Assembly (NCBI GenBank): GCA_009838915.1
Contig: VXQT01000027.1
Location: forward strand, 62,001 to 126,000
Direction: 5' to 3'
DNA: 64,000 nucleotides
Source: Chloroflexota bacterium
GTDB lineage: Bacteria > Chloroflexota > Dehalococcoidia > Bin125
A program made the position numbers and the translations under genes. Below are positions 26,114 to 35,005 of the stretch, in pieces. The notes under the pieces were generated by a model that did not search any database, was not told where the DNA came from, and was given only the letters and a program-made list of their open reading frames with translations. Position 1 is the first letter of the stretch; every line of letters starts with the position of its first letter.

Positions 26114-27844
26114 ATGGCCCAACGAACGATCGCCCGCAATGTCGCCGAGGCGCGCCGCCGCTCGAACGCCGAGACCGGTGCGGTGCGCAAGGACTGGGGC
26201 GGCCGCCTGCCGATCGCGCTGGTCTACCCCAACAGCTACTACCTGGGCATGTCAAACCTGGGCCTGCAGACGATCTACGGTCTGCTCAACCTGCGCCAGG
26301 ATGTGGTCTGCGAACGCGCCTTCTACGACCCCCCGCACAAGTCGGAACGCGGCGACGATCCGGCGCTCGGTCCCGTGACGATCGAGTCGCAGCGTCCGCT
26401 GGCCGACTTCCCTGTCGTCGCCTACACGCTGACCTATGAGATCGACTACTACCACGTGGTCCGCTCGCTGCAGGCGGCGCAGATCGAACCATTGAGCATC
26501 AATCGCGACGACGGCGACCCGCTGATCATTGCCGGCGGCGCGGCGGTGATCACCAATCCGCTGCCTCTGGCCGATTGTTTCGACGCGTTCGTGATTGGCG
26601 AAGCCGAGCCGATCCTTGAGGAACTGGTCGACACGCTGGATGAGTACGCCTACAGCCCGCGCGCCGATCAACTCGACGCGCTCGCGAGGATTCCCGGCGT
26701 GTTCGTCCCTGCGCGAGGTGCGGGCGACGGCGTCGAACGGCAATGGGTGCGCGACATCTCGAACACCGAGGCGATGTCGCTGGTCCTCACCGACGAGACC
26801 GAGTTCAACCAGATGACGCTGATCGAAGCGGCGCGCGGTTGCGGACGGGGCTGCCGATTCTGCATCGCCGGCTACGTCTTTCGGCCGCCCCGCTACCGTC
26901 CCCTCGAGTCCCTACTCAACCAGGTCGAGACAGGTCTGCAACGCAGTGATCGCGTGGGACTGCTTGGCGCGGCGGTGGCTGACCATCCGCAACTCGCCGA
27001 GCTCGCTGTTGCGGCCGACCGCATGGGCGGCCGCGTATCGGTCTCCTCGCTCCGGGTCGACAACCTCGCCCCCGAGCTGCTGGATGTGCTGTCGCGAGGT
27101 GGCACACGCACGGTGACGCTGGCGCCCGAGGCGGGCTCCGAGCGGATGCGGCAGCGGATCAACAAGGCGGTCTCGGAGGACCAAGTCATCGACGCCGCAG
27201 ACAAGGTCGGCGCGGCGGCGATGAACCGGCTCAAGCTGTACTTCATGATTGGCCTGCCCGACGAAGAGGATGAGGACGTCGAAGCGATGGCGCGCCTTGG
27301 TCTCGCGATCAAGGAGCGGCTCGACGCGCACGGTCACGGGACTGAACTGGTGATGTCGGTCGGTCCGCTGGTGCCCAAGCCGGCGACTGCATACCAGGAG
27401 TTAGTCCAGTCCGACGCCGGCCTGGTCAAGCACCGCCAGCAGATTCTCCAGACGGCCTTCCGCAAGACCGGCATCCGGCTGCGCGGCGACAGTCCGACCT
27501 GGGCGCGGATCGACGACATCTGCTCCCGTTCCGACCAACGCCTGGCCCACGCGATCCTGGAGATGGACGCGCCGTCCGCGCGCGAGTGGATGCGCGTCGC
27601 CAACCTGTGGGGCCTCGACGGTCCGCTGCCCTGGGGCAGCGGACCAGGTCCCTGGTCGGCAGTGGAGACCGGTATCACTGCGCGATTCTTCGAGCGCGAG
27701 CTCTCCAAGCACAAGCGAGAAAAGGCAACCATCGCCTGTCCGCCGCCCGAGATCGGCTGCAATATGTGCGGCGTCTGCGGCGGCAACGAGATTCCGTCCT
27801 ACTCGCCCAACCTCGTGCCGCTCGAAGCCGTCGGCGGAGGCTGA
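26114..27844 (+). CDS. B12-binding-type radical SAM protein (TIGR03960-like)
   Basis: The 576-residue protein starts with a cobalamin-binding-like Rossmann part (RLPIALVYPNSYYLGMSNLGLQTIYGLLN), then carries the radical SAM cluster motif near residues 243-250, ARGCGRGCRFC (C-x3-C-x2-C), in a GYVFRPPRYR context. A TIM-barrel with TLAPEAGSERMRQRINKAV and LYFMIGLPDEEDEDVEAM follows. A C-terminal cysteine group (CPPPEIGCNMCGVCG) could bind another cluster. Members of this family are often encoded near rng/rplU; here the yggS-proC-yggT group follows with 1 base between genes. The reaction is unknown; RNA or small-molecule methyl/methylthio chemistry is only a guess. Confidence 0.85.
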   Translation: MAQRTIARNVAEARRRSNAETGAVRKDWGGRLPIALVYPNSYYLGMSNLGLQTIYGLLNLRQDVVCERAFYDPPHKSERGDDPALGPVTIESQRPLADFPVVAYTLTYEIDYYHVVRSLQAAQIEPLSINRDDGDPLIIAGGAAVITNPLPLADCFDAFVIGEAEPILEELVDTLDEYAYSPRADQLDALARIPGVFVPARGAGDGVERQWVRDISNTEAMSLVLTDETEFNQMTLIEAARGCGRGCRFCIAGYVFRPPRYRPLESLLNQVETGLQRSDRVGLLGAAVADHPQLAELAVAADRMGGRVSVSSLRVDNLAPELLDVLSRGGTRTVTLAPEAGSERMRQRINKAVSEDQVIDAADKVGAAAMNRLKLYFMIGLPDEEDEDVEAMARLGLAIKERLDAHGHGTELVMSVGPLVPKPATAYQELVQSDAGLVKHRQQILQTAFRKTGIRLRGDSPTWARIDDICSRSDQRLAHAILEMDAPSAREWMRVANLWGLDGPLPWGSGPGPWSAVETGITARFFERELSKHKREKATIACPPPEIGCNMCGVCGGNEIPSYSPNLVPLEAVGGG

Positions 27845-27845
27845 C

Positions 27846-28541
27846 GTGTCGATTGCGAGCAACCTCGACCGCGTCAGTCAGCAGATCGCAGATGCCTGCC
27901 ACCGCGCCGGCCGTGATCCCTCTGCTGTCAGCTTGATTGCCGTCTCCAAGACGTTCCCTGTCTCGGCGATCGCCGAAGCTGCCGCCGCGGGTCAACGCCA
28001 GTTCGGTGAGAATCGGGTCCAGGAAGCGCTGGCCAAGATCGAACAGCTTCCTTCGCATGGCATTGAGGTCAACGAGGACATCGACCTGCACCTGATCGGT
28101 CATCTGCAACGCAACAAAGCGAGGCACGCGGGCCAGTTTGCATCCGTGCAATCGGTCGACAGTGTGCGCCTGGCCGCAGCAATCTCGCGACGCCTGGAAC
28201 GGGAGTTGCCGGTGTTGCTTGAAGTCAATGTCGGGCAAGAGGCGAGCAAAGAGGGATTCGCCGTCTGCGACGTCTCGGAGGCGTTTGAGCAGATCTCCGT
28301 TCTGCCGAACCTTCGGATAGACGGCTTGATGACTGTCGCGCCCGAAGTCGCCGATCCGGAGCAGGTGCGGCCGGTCTTTCGCACACTGCGCGAACTGGCG
28401 GAGCGGCTGTCGCTCTCCGAGCTGAGCATGGGCATGACCAACGACTACTCAGTCGCTATAGAGGAAGGCTCGACGATGGTCCGCGTCGGACGGGCCATCT
28501 TCGGCGAACGTCCCAGCGCGCCGGGCGGAGGCCTGCGATGA
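27846..28541 (+). CDS. YggS/PLPBP-family pyridoxal phosphate homeostasis protein
   Basis: The GTG-started 231-residue protein is a single-domain PLP-binding TIM barrel: LIAVSKTFPVSAIAEAAAAGQRQFGENRVQEAL (PLP Lys in VSK), HLIGHLQRNKARHA, LEVNVGQEASKEGF, LRIDGLMTVAP and LSMGMTNDYSVAIEEGSTMVRVGRAIFG. Such proteins buffer PLP and influence amino-acid and keto-acid balance. It overlaps proC by 4 bases, and the yggS-proC-yggT order is widespread next to division genes. Confidence 0.93.
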   Translation: MSIASNLDRVSQQIADACHRAGRDPSAVSLIAVSKTFPVSAIAEAAAAGQRQFGENRVQEALAKIEQLPSHGIEVNEDIDLHLIGHLQRNKARHAGQFASVQSVDSVRLAAAISRRLERELPVLLEVNVGQEASKEGFAVCDVSEAFEQISVLPNLRIDGLMTVAPEVADPEQVRPVFRTLRELAERLSLSELSMGMTNDYSVAIEEGSTMVRVGRAIFGERPSAPGGGLR

Positions 28542-29338
28542 CCAGGATCGCCGTGATCGGCGGCGGCACCATGGGCGCCACCTTCATCCGCGCCGTGACC
28601 GACGCCGGGCTGGTCGCCACATCCAGTCTGTCTGTCTGCGAGATCGTGGACGAGCGGCGGAAGTGGCTGGAGCGGGAGTTCAACGGCCTCAACGTGACCG
28701 CAGCACTAAGCGAGGCTGTCGACGGCAGCGACGCGGTCTACCTGTCGGTCAAGCCGCAGGACCTTGGCTCGCTCAGCGACGGCGCGGGAACGGATTCGCG
28801 CCTGCTGATCTCGATTCTGGCCGGTTCGACGATCGCCGAGGTCCAACGCTCGACCGGCGCACGCCGCATCGTGCGGGCGATGCCGAACACGCCGGCGCAG
28901 ATCGGACGCGGGTTCACCGCCTGGACGGCGACCGAGCGCGTGACCGCGGACGACCGCCGCCTGGTCGGTTCGTTGTTGGACACGATGGGCGAGCAACTCT
29001 ACGTGCCGGACGAATCGACGATCGACAAAATCACGGCGGTCTCGGGCAGCGGTCCGGCCTACGTCTTCCTGTTCATCGAGGCAATGATCAATGCGGCCGT
29101 CCAGGTCGGCCTGCGGCCGGACGATGCGCGCCGCATGGTGCTACAGACCGTGATCGGCGCCGCCGAGTTTGCGGCCCAATCGGGGCAACACCCGGCCGCG
29201 CTCAAGGATATGGTGACTTCACCCGGCGGCACGACCGCAGCCGGACTGAGGGTCCTGGAACAGCGAGCGCTGCGCGCCGCGCTGATCGACGCCGTCGCTG
29301 CGGCGCACCAGCGAGCGGAAGAACTGGGTTCATCATGA
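28538..29338 (+). CDS. proC: Pyrroline-5-carboxylate reductase
   Basis: ProC reduces pyrroline-5-carboxylate to proline with NAD(P)H. IAVIGGGTMGATFIRAV is the dinucleotide-binding loop, AVYLSVKPQDLGSL and RRIVRAMPNTPAQIGRGFTAW lie in the Rossmann domain, and ITAVSGSGPAYVFLFIEAMINAAVQVGL with TSPGGTTAAGLRVLE forms the dimerisation and active-site region. The length is 266 residues. It overlaps yggS upstream and yggT downstream by 4 bases each. Confidence 0.95.
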   Translation: MTRIAVIGGGTMGATFIRAVTDAGLVATSSLSVCEIVDERRKWLEREFNGLNVTAALSEAVDGSDAVYLSVKPQDLGSLSDGAGTDSRLLISILAGSTIAEVQRSTGARRIVRAMPNTPAQIGRGFTAWTATERVTADDRRLVGSLLDTMGEQLYVPDESTIDKITAVSGSGPAYVFLFIEAMINAAVQVGLRPDDARRMVLQTVIGAAEFAAQSGQHPAALKDMVTSPGGTTAAGLRVLEQRALRAALIDAVAAAHQRAEELGSS

Positions 29339-29601
29339 GCGAAGTGCTGGTCGTCATCGGCATCGCCATCAACATCTATTCGTTCATTCTGCTCGCGCGC
29401 GTGCTGATGAGCTGGATCCCGATGTTCACGAATCGACCACTCGATCCGTACAACCCGCTGGTCAAATTTCTGCTCGACGTGACCGAACCGGTACTGGCGC
29501 CGCTTCGACGCTATCTGGTGATCGGGATGATCGACCTCTCGCCGCTGGCCGCGCTGATCCTGCTACAGGTGATCGGCAGCGCGGTCCTGAACAGCGCCTG
29601 A
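29335..29601 (+). CDS. YggT-family membrane protein
   Basis: The 88-residue protein has two hydrophobic segments (VLVVIGIAINIYSFILLARVLMSWI and LSPLAALILLQVIGSAVLN) with the family block FTNRPLDPYNPLVKFLLDVTEPVLAPLRR between them. Relatives such as CcmB3/YlmG help membrane or nucleoid organisation near the divisome. The ATG overlaps the proC TGA. The last codons overlap the first two GAAC half-sites of the recA control region. Confidence 0.9.
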   Translation: MSEVLVVIGIAINIYSFILLARVLMSWIPMFTNRPLDPYNPLVKFLLDVTEPVLAPLRRYLVIGMIDLSPLAALILLQVIGSAVLNSA

Positions 29602-29625
29602 ACGCCACCTGAACGCTTTTAGAAC
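29587..29625 (+). promoter_or_regulatory. Array of GAAC half-sites (SOS-like operator) upstream of recA
   Basis: CTGAAC occurs at 29587, 29598 and 29609 and TAGAAC at 29620, so four GAAC words are spaced exactly 11 bp apart (GAAC-N7-GAAC three times). This equals the GTTC-N7-GTTC direct repeat bound by LexA in alphaproteobacteria, read on the other strand. The array ends 6 bases before the recA -35 box. The first two words lie at the end of yggT. No lexA gene is in the window. Confidence 0.55.
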
Positions 29626-29631
29626 GTTTGC

Positions 29632-29660
29632 TTGACATTACCGGTCGAGCGGGTTAGCGT
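29632..29660 (+). promoter_or_regulatory. recA: recA promoter
   Basis: TTGACA at 29632-29637 is a perfect -35 box, and TAGCGT at 29655-29660 follows after 17 bases as a -10 box. Transcription would start near 29667, about 58 bases before the preferred recA start. Confidence 0.65.
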
Positions 29661-29724
29661 GCGCAGCACAGACGTTCGCACACATCCAACCAGCGCCGCG
29701 AACGATCTGGAGGGAGCGCATATT

Positions 29725-30936
29725 ATGACGAGTACCACGACCGTTGACCGCGACACCTCGCTCGCACTGGGAACCGACACGCAGGATCCCGCACAGGAGC
29801 CATTGTCCATGACCACTACCAACGAACCGCCGCCCGCTGTCGAAGACCTGCTGGGAGACATGGAGCGCCGCTTCGGCGAGGGCGCGCTGATGCGCCTCGG
29901 CGACGCCGGCTCCAGATTGAACGTGGACGGCATCCCGACGGGCGCGCTGTCGCTCGATGTGGCGTTGGGTATCGGCGGCCTGCCGCGCGGACGAATCGTC
30001 GAGATCTACGGTCCCGAATCGGCCGGCAAGTCGACGGTTGCGCAGCACGTGATCGCCGAGGCGCAGCGGCTGGGCGGCCAGGCCGCGTACATCGATGTCG
30101 AGCATGCACTCGACCCCGAGTTCGCCGGTCGCCTGGGCATCGACACCTCGCAGCTCCTGATCGCACAGCCCGACACGGGCGAACAGGCCCTGGAAATCGC
30201 CGAAGCGCTGGTGCGCAGCAATGCGATTGATGTCGTGGTCGTCGACTCCGTCGCAGCGCTTGTCCCGCGCGCCGAGATCGAGGGCGAGATGGGCGACGTG
30301 CAGGTCGGCCTGCAGGCGCGGCTGATGTCGCAGGCACTGCGCAAGCTGACCGGCGTCGTCTCGCGCTCCAAGACCGTGCTGATTTTCATCAACCAACTCC
30401 GCGAGAAGGTCGGCATCGTCTTCGGCAATCCCGAAACCACACCCGGCGGCCGCGCACTCAAGTTCTACTCCTCGGTTCGCATCGAACTGCGCCGCGCAGA
30501 GACATTGAAGGACGGTCAGCTCGTGATCGGCTCAAGGGTCAAGGCCAAGGTCGTCAAGAACAAGGTTGCGCCGCCGTTCCGCACGGCCGAGTTCGATCTG
30601 ATGTTCACCGCCGACGAATACGGCATTTCGAAGACCGGCTGCCTGATCGATCTCGGCGCGGAACCCGCCCCCGGGGCGCCGACCGGCTCGCCGACTGTGA
30701 TCAAGAAGCAGGGTTCGTTCTATTCGTACGGCGAAACCCGGCTGGGACAGGGCCGCGAGCGGACCAAGGCATTCCTCCGCGAGCATTCCGATGTTGCGGT
30801 CGAGATCGAGGATCGCATCCGCGAAGAGCGCGGACTGCGCGGCCCAACGATGTTGACGCCCGAGGAAGGCGTCGGAGCCGCCGAGCCAATTGCCAAGCCT
30901 CCGCCGAAGAAGAAAGCTCGCGCACGGGCAAGCTGA
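29725..30936 (+). CDS. recA: Recombinase RecA
   Basis: RecA forms ATP-dependent filaments on single-stranded DNA for recombination and SOS induction. The core shows [16 protein letters not shown], Walker [10 protein letters not shown], the [21 protein letters not shown] block, [19 protein letters not shown], and [31 protein letters not shown]. The ATG at 29725 has GGAGGGA upstream and gives 403 residues with an acidic/Thr N-terminal extension of about 28 residues; the ATG at 29809, with AGGAG before it, would give a RecA of ordinary start. The C-terminus is lysine/arginine-rich instead of acidic. Confidence 0.96.
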   Translation: MTSTTTVDRDTSLALGTDTQDPAQEPLSMTTTNEPPPAVEDLLGDMERRFGEGALMRLGDAGSRLNVDGIPTGALSLDVALGIGGLPRGRIVEIYGPESAGKSTVAQHVIAEAQRLGGQAAYIDVEHALDPEFAGRLGIDTSQLLIAQPDTGEQALEIAEALVRSNAIDVVVVDSVAALVPRAEIEGEMGDVQVGLQARLMSQALRKLTGVVSRSKTVLIFINQLREKVGIVFGNPETTPGGRALKFYSSVRIELRRAETLKDGQLVIGSRVKAKVVKNKVAPPFRTAEFDLMFTADEYGISKTGCLIDLGAEPAPGAPTGSPTVIKKQGSFYSYGETRLGQGRERTKAFLREHSDVAVEIEDRIREERGLRGPTMLTPEEGVGAAEPIAKPPPKKKARARAS

Positions 30937-30979
30937 CGTGGACCGCCTCAACCGATCCGAAGCCGTGGACGCTTGAGCC

Positions 30980-31471
30980 ATGCCCGTCGTCATCTCCGTC
31001 CAATCCAGAGGAGCGGTGTCCGTCGTCGAGTTCGACGACGGCGCCTCGCTCCGCTGCACGCGTGAGTTTGTCCGCCGCTCGAATCTGCAACGCGGCCAGG
31101 ACATCGACGACATCTTCGTCGAACGCCTTCGGGAAACGGCCTCGCCCGAACTCGCTCGGTCCGAGGCCCAGCGGCTCAATCGACGGCAGCGCTACAGTCG
31201 CCGCCAGATATGCAGCAAGCTGCGTGATGTCGGCATCGGCGCAGAAGCCGCCAATCTCGCGCTGGACGAACTCGAGTCACTGGGTGAGCTCGACGACCGA
31301 ATCGTGGCGCGGGACATTGCTCGCAAGGGTCTACGCCAGTTGATCAGCCGCGATCCCTCTCTCTCCGAGGTCGGATTCCGCACGGCGCAGACCCGCCGGT
31401 TGCTTATGCGCGGGTTCACCCCAGGCGCTGCCGCCGAGGCCTGTCAACAGGTGTGGATGGAAGTGCAATAG
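30980..31471 (+). CDS. recX: Regulatory protein RecX
   Basis: RecX binds RecA filaments and limits their growth. The 163-residue protein has an N-terminal beta part (VISVQSRGAVSVVEFDDGASLRCTREFV), then three-helix repeats including RYSRRQICSKLRDVGIGAEAANLALDELESLGELDD, with the family-typical LD..... YA-like positions partly changed (IVARDIARKGL). Position 43 bases after recA supports the call. Similarity is modest, as usual for RecX. Confidence 0.85.
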   Translation: MPVVISVQSRGAVSVVEFDDGASLRCTREFVRRSNLQRGQDIDDIFVERLRETASPELARSEAQRLNRRQRYSRRQICSKLRDVGIGAEAANLALDELESLGELDDRIVARDIARKGLRQLISRDPSLSEVGFRTAQTRRLLMRGFTPGAAAEACQQVWMEVQ

Positions 31472-31501
31472 CCACTACTGGCGCCGAATTGTTAACGGTC
31501 C

Positions 31502-31513
31502 TACACTGATTTA
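31502..31513 (+). promoter_or_regulatory. Possible rny promoter -10 region
   Basis: TACACT at 31502-31507 lies in the same 14-mer, CCTACACTGATTTA, seen before the radical SAM gene at 26114. Transcription here would leave about 115 bases of leader to the rny ATG. No clear -35 box is visible. Confidence 0.35.
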
Positions 31514-31629
31514 GACCGAACCCCGGGCCGCCCAAGCTGACCACCAGTCGGACGAGGGCGGCGCTGAGCACGCATCCGAAATGACCGGCAACGGCATGAC
31601 AATGCCAGTTCAACTGAGTCGAGGACACT

Positions 31630-33120
31630 ATGTGGGGAGCCCTGATGAGGCTCCTGCGCGGCGGGCCCGATCCGCGGATCGAGGCTTCGCTGGAAGCCGA
31701 ACGCATCCTTCAGCAGGCCCGAGACCGGGCCGATCGCGAGGCGGGTGAGCGGCTACAACAGGCGCAGGAGCAGGCCAGAACCGAACGCGACGAAATCCTG
31801 GCCGACGTGCGCGGCGCGCGCGACGACCTGCAGCGAGCAGTTGACCGACTGGACCGACGCGAGTCGTCGCTGGATGATCGCGCCCGCTCGCTGGAAGAGC
31901 GGGACGACAAGCTGAATCAGGATCGTCAGCGCCTGGAAAACCGAAACGCCCAACTCGATGAGCGCGAGGCGGAGCACGACCGGCGTCTCGAGGAGATCTC
32001 CAGCTTCACGCGCGACGAGGCCCGCACCGTGCTCTTCGAGCAGGTCGAACAGGAAATCTCGGACGAAGCAGGCCGCATGGTTCGCGAAGCGGAGCAGAAG
32101 GCCAAGGACGACGCCGACGCGAGAGCCCGCAAGATCGTGGCCACCGCGATCCAGCGGGTCGCCTCCGAAGTCACGACCGAGTCGACCGTCTCAATCGTGC
32201 AGATCCCGTCGGACGAGATGAAGGGGCGGATCATCGGCCGCGAGGGGCGCAATATCCGCGCCCTAGAGTCGGCGCTCGGCTGCGACCTGATCATCGACGA
32301 CACGCCCGACGTGGTTACCGTGTCCGGCTTCGACCCGGTACGCCGCGAGATTGGCCGGCTGTCACTCAGTCGTCTGGTTGCCGACGGTCGGATTCATCCC
32401 ACGCGGATCGAAGAGACCGTCGCCAAGGCTCAGCGCGATGTCGAACGGATCATCCGCGAGTCGGGCGACGAGGCGGCGATCGAGGCTCACTGCAGCGGAT
32501 TGCCCCGCGAGATGCTCGACATCTTCGGGCGACTGCGCTTCCGCACCAGTTACGGACAGAACCAGCTCCGCCACGCGGTCGAGACCGCGCACATCGGTGC
32601 GATGATCGCGCAGGAGCTGCACGCCGACGTCGAGGTCACACGGCGCGGCTCGTTGCTGCACGACGTCGGCAAGGCGATTGACCACGAGGTCGAAGGCACG
32701 CACGCGATCATCGGCGGCGACCTCGCGCGTCGGTTCAAGATGTCCGAAGAAATCGCCCACTGCATCGAGGCGCACCACGACGAAGTTGAACTGCGCACGG
32801 TCGAGGCAATCATTGTGCAGATGGCCGACGCGATCTCCGGCGGTCGGCCCGGCGCCCGGCGCGAGTCGGTGGAGCGCTACATCGAGCGCCTGCGCGCGAT
32901 GGAGGACATCGCCACCTCATTCGAGGGCGTCGGCCAGGCGTATGCAATCCAGGCCGGCCGCGAGGTGCGGGTCGTGGTCGACCCGCGCGAGGTCGACGAT
33001 CTCGGCGCCATGCGGCTGGCGCGCGACATCTCGAAGCAGATCGAGGAGTCGCTCCAGTACCCCGGCCAGATCCGCGTGACCGTCCTGCGCGAGACCCGCG
33101 CTGCGGAGTACGCACGCTAG
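31630..33120 (+). CDS. rny: Ribonuclease Y, lacking the N-terminal membrane anchor
   Basis: RNase Y is an endoribonuclease that starts mRNA decay. A long coiled coil (about 15-150, rich in Glu/Arg) is followed by a KH domain with MKGRIIGREGRNIRALE near residue 199, and an HD domain with LLHDVGKAIDHEVEGTHAIIGG near 345 and EAHHDEVELRT. The ending YPGQIRVTVLRETRAAEYAR is almost family-invariant. The usual N-terminal transmembrane helix is missing: the protein begins MWGALMRLLRGGPDPRIEAS, and an in-frame TGA lies a few codons upstream of the ATG, so no longer form is possible. It may be cytosolic or held by a partner. Confidence 0.94.
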   Translation: MWGALMRLLRGGPDPRIEASLEAERILQQARDRADREAGERLQQAQEQARTERDEILADVRGARDDLQRAVDRLDRRESSLDDRARSLEERDDKLNQDRQRLENRNAQLDEREAEHDRRLEEISSFTRDEARTVLFEQVEQEISDEAGRMVREAEQKAKDDADARARKIVATAIQRVASEVTTESTVSIVQIPSDEMKGRIIGREGRNIRALESALGCDLIIDDTPDVVTVSGFDPVRREIGRLSLSRLVADGRIHPTRIEETVAKAQRDVERIIRESGDEAAIEAHCSGLPREMLDIFGRLRFRTSYGQNQLRHAVETAHIGAMIAQELHADVEVTRRGSLLHDVGKAIDHEVEGTHAIIGGDLARRFKMSEEIAHCIEAHHDEVELRTVEAIIVQMADAISGGRPGARRESVERYIERLRAMEDIATSFEGVGQAYAIQAGREVRVVVDPREVDDLGAMRLARDISKQIEESLQYPGQIRVTVLRETRAAEYAR

Positions 33121-33134
33121 CCAGCGAGGGCCGC

Positions 33135-33971
33135 ATGGCCAGGCTCGACCTGCACATGCACAGCACCTGTTCGGATGGCCGACACCCGCCGGGGTGGGTC
33201 ATACGGCAGGCCGCCAGTAACGGCGCCGAACTGGTCGCCCTCACCGACCACGACACCCTTGCCGGCGTCGAGGAGGCGCGCCAGGTGGGCGGGCCGCTGG
33301 GCGTCACGGTCGTTGCCGGCGTGGAGATGAGCGTCATTCACGATCCACTCGGTGAGCTGCACGTCCTTGGCTATCTGCCGGCCCGAGACGACCTTGCCGA
33401 CCTGGAACTTCAACTCTCGGAGTACCGAGACGAGCGCCTGGGGCGCGCTCGGCGCACGCTCGACCTGCTTCGAGACCTTGGCGCGCCAATCGAAGAGGAC
33501 GCCGTCGTTCGGCACGCAGACGGCGGCGTCGTCGGCCGTCCTCACATCGCCCGGGCGCTCGTCGACGCGGGCCATGTCGAGTCCGTGCAGGAGGCCTTCG
33601 ACCGCTACCTCCGAAATGGCGGACCTGCCTTCGTCCAGCGCTCGGTGCTGGGTATGGAGGAGTCGATTGCGCTGATTCACGACTGCGGAGGGATCGCCTC
33701 GCTCGCACATCCGACGCGGTATCGCGAAACTGAAGCTTCCATCGAGTCGTTTGCGGCCGCCGGCGGCGACGCAGTCGAGCTCTACTACCGCAACGACCCG
33801 CCGGATGTCGTCGCGAGCGGCAAACGGCTGGCGAGTCGGCTTGGCCTTGCTGCGACAGGGGGCTCCGATTTCCATGGCATCCACACCGACGAGATGCCGC
33901 CCGCGACGGTGCCGATACCCGACCATTCCGCTGACCGACTCATCGACCTGTTGAAGGACCTCGCCATATGA
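33135..33971 (+). CDS. PHP-domain metal-dependent phosphoesterase
   Basis: The 278-residue protein has the PHP motifs [45 protein letters not shown] and TGGSDFHG, supplying the His/Asp/Glu ligands of a three-metal site. Relatives such as RNase AM (YciV/TrpH) trim 5' ends of RNA or hydrolyse 3',5'-bisnucleotides. Position directly after rny fits an RNA-turnover role but does not prove it. It overlaps fabZ by 4 bases. Confidence 0.88.
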   Translation: MARLDLHMHSTCSDGRHPPGWVIRQAASNGAELVALTDHDTLAGVEEARQVGGPLGVTVVAGVEMSVIHDPLGELHVLGYLPARDDLADLELQLSEYRDERLGRARRTLDLLRDLGAPIEEDAVVRHADGGVVGRPHIARALVDAGHVESVQEAFDRYLRNGGPAFVQRSVLGMEESIALIHDCGGIASLAHPTRYRETEASIESFAAAGGDAVELYYRNDPPDVVASGKRLASRLGLAATGGSDFHGIHTDEMPPATVPIPDHSADRLIDLLKDLAI

Positions 33972-34435
33972 CCAGTTCAGCAGATCTGCAGTTACCGCTC
34001 GATGTCCGCGCCATTCAGGGGATCATCCCGCACCGATTCCCGATCCTGTTGCTGGACCGGATTGTCGAGCTCGACCCGGGCAAGCGCGCCGTCGGACTGA
34101 AGAACGTGTCAACCAACGAGTGGTTCTTTGAGGGCCACTTCCCCGGCAATCCGATCATGCCGGGTGTGCTGATCGTCGAAGCGCTGGCGCAGACCGGCGC
34201 AGTGGCAGCGCTCTCGGCGGATGAGTTCCAGGGTAAACTCGGCCTGTTCGCCGGCATCGACGGCGTCCGTTTCCGCCGCCAGGTGGTTCCTGGTGACCAG
34301 CTTCGCCTCGAGGTCGAAATGGAGCGCCTGCGTCGAGGCATCGGCCGCGCCAACGCGGTCGCATCAGTCGATGGCGAAACGGCCGCCGAGGGTCGGTTGA
34401 CATTCGCTCTGGTTGATCCACCGAACGGCGCGTAA
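33968..34435 (+). CDS. fabZ: 3-hydroxyacyl-[ACP] dehydratase FabZ
   Basis: FabZ dehydrates beta-hydroxyacyl-ACP in fatty acid elongation. The 155-residue hot-dog fold shows [53 protein letters not shown] (catalytic His in GHFPGNP and Glu in EALAQ) and [17 protein letters not shown]. It is coupled to the PHP gene by ATGA and ends that plus-strand run. Confidence 0.95.
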   Translation: MTSSADLQLPLDVRAIQGIIPHRFPILLLDRIVELDPGKRAVGLKNVSTNEWFFEGHFPGNPIMPGVLIVEALAQTGAVAALSADEFQGKLGLFAGIDGVRFRRQVVPGDQLRLEVEMERLRRGIGRANAVASVDGETAAEGRLTFALVDPPNGA

Positions 34436-34455
34436 TGCCGGGTTGTGAGGTCGCG

Positions 34456-34827
34456 CTACAGCGTGATTGCAGCCCACAGACCCAGGACGAGCCCAACACT
34501 GACAACCGTAGTGATCGCGACCCAACGCAGGTCGCCGCGGACGTAGTGGAAGTCGTGCATCGCGGCGGCGGCTCGCGCCCGGCGGTCGCGGCGCTCGTGC
34601 GCGCCCGATGCGCCGCCTCGAGGTCCACCGGCCTGTCGCTCTTCGGCAATCCGGGCGGGTTGCTGGACATTGCCGCTCAACGATGCGCCCGCAGGCGCCT
34701 GGGCCGCTCCCGCCTGGGCGGTCGGCAATCGATCCTCACGCGCCCGCCGTCCTCGCCGACCCTGCGGCCGCGCCGCCTGCTGGGAGCGGTTGGACCCGCC
34801 TCTGCCTCGTCGCGAACCGCGTGCCAT
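34456..34827 (-). CDS. Small C-terminally anchored membrane protein, unknown function
   Basis: The ATG at 34827 has GGAGGT six bases upstream, giving 123 residues. The first 90 residues are basic and Arg/Gly/Ala/Gln-rich, probably disordered; then comes HDFHYVRGDLRWVAITTVVSVGLVLGLWAAITL, a short juxtamembrane motif followed by a single terminal helix. I recognise no named family. It is convergent with fabZ and lies next to tRNA-Asp. The overlapping plus-strand frame (34435-34896) has no start context and is probably a shadow. Confidence 0.6.
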   Translation of the reverse strand: MARGSRRGRGGSNRSQQAARPQGRRGRRAREDRLPTAQAGAAQAPAGASLSGNVQQPARIAEERQAGGPRGGASGAHERRDRRARAAAAMHDFHYVRGDLRWVAITTVVSVGLVLGLWAAITL

Positions 34828-34865
34828 CTGCAACCTCCGACGCTTGCCACTCACCCTACGTCGTG

Positions 34866-34894
34866 TTGCCGTACTCCGCCAGTGGGCGTACAGT
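34866..34894 (+). promoter_or_regulatory. tRNA-Asp promoter
   Basis: TTGCCG at 34866-34871 and TACAGT at 34889-34894 are separated by 17 bases. Transcription would begin near 34902, two bases before the mature tRNA. Confidence 0.6.
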
Positions 34895-34903
34895 GAGGCC
34901 TAC

Positions 34904-34980
34904 GGCCCCGTGGTGTAGCGGCCTAACACGCCACCCTGTCAAGGTGGAGATCGGCGGTTCGAATCCGCTCGGGGTCGCCA
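34904..34980 (+). tRNA. tRNA-Asp (GTC anticodon)
   Basis: A full cloverleaf can be drawn: acceptor GGCCCCG pairs with CGGGGTC (one G-U pair), the anticodon arm CACC-CTGTCAA-GGTG carries GTC, and the T arm has GGTTCGAATCC. The discriminator is G, as expected for tRNA-Asp, and CCA is encoded in the DNA. Confidence 0.95.
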
Positions 34981-35005
34981 TCTGCTCCTTGTCTCCCTGA
35001 ATCGC

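Noticed and set aside
34435-34896. Plus-strand 153-codon frame after fabZ
   Set aside because: It overlaps the minus-strand small membrane protein, which has a good ribosome site and a clear C-terminal helix; the plus frame shows no domain.
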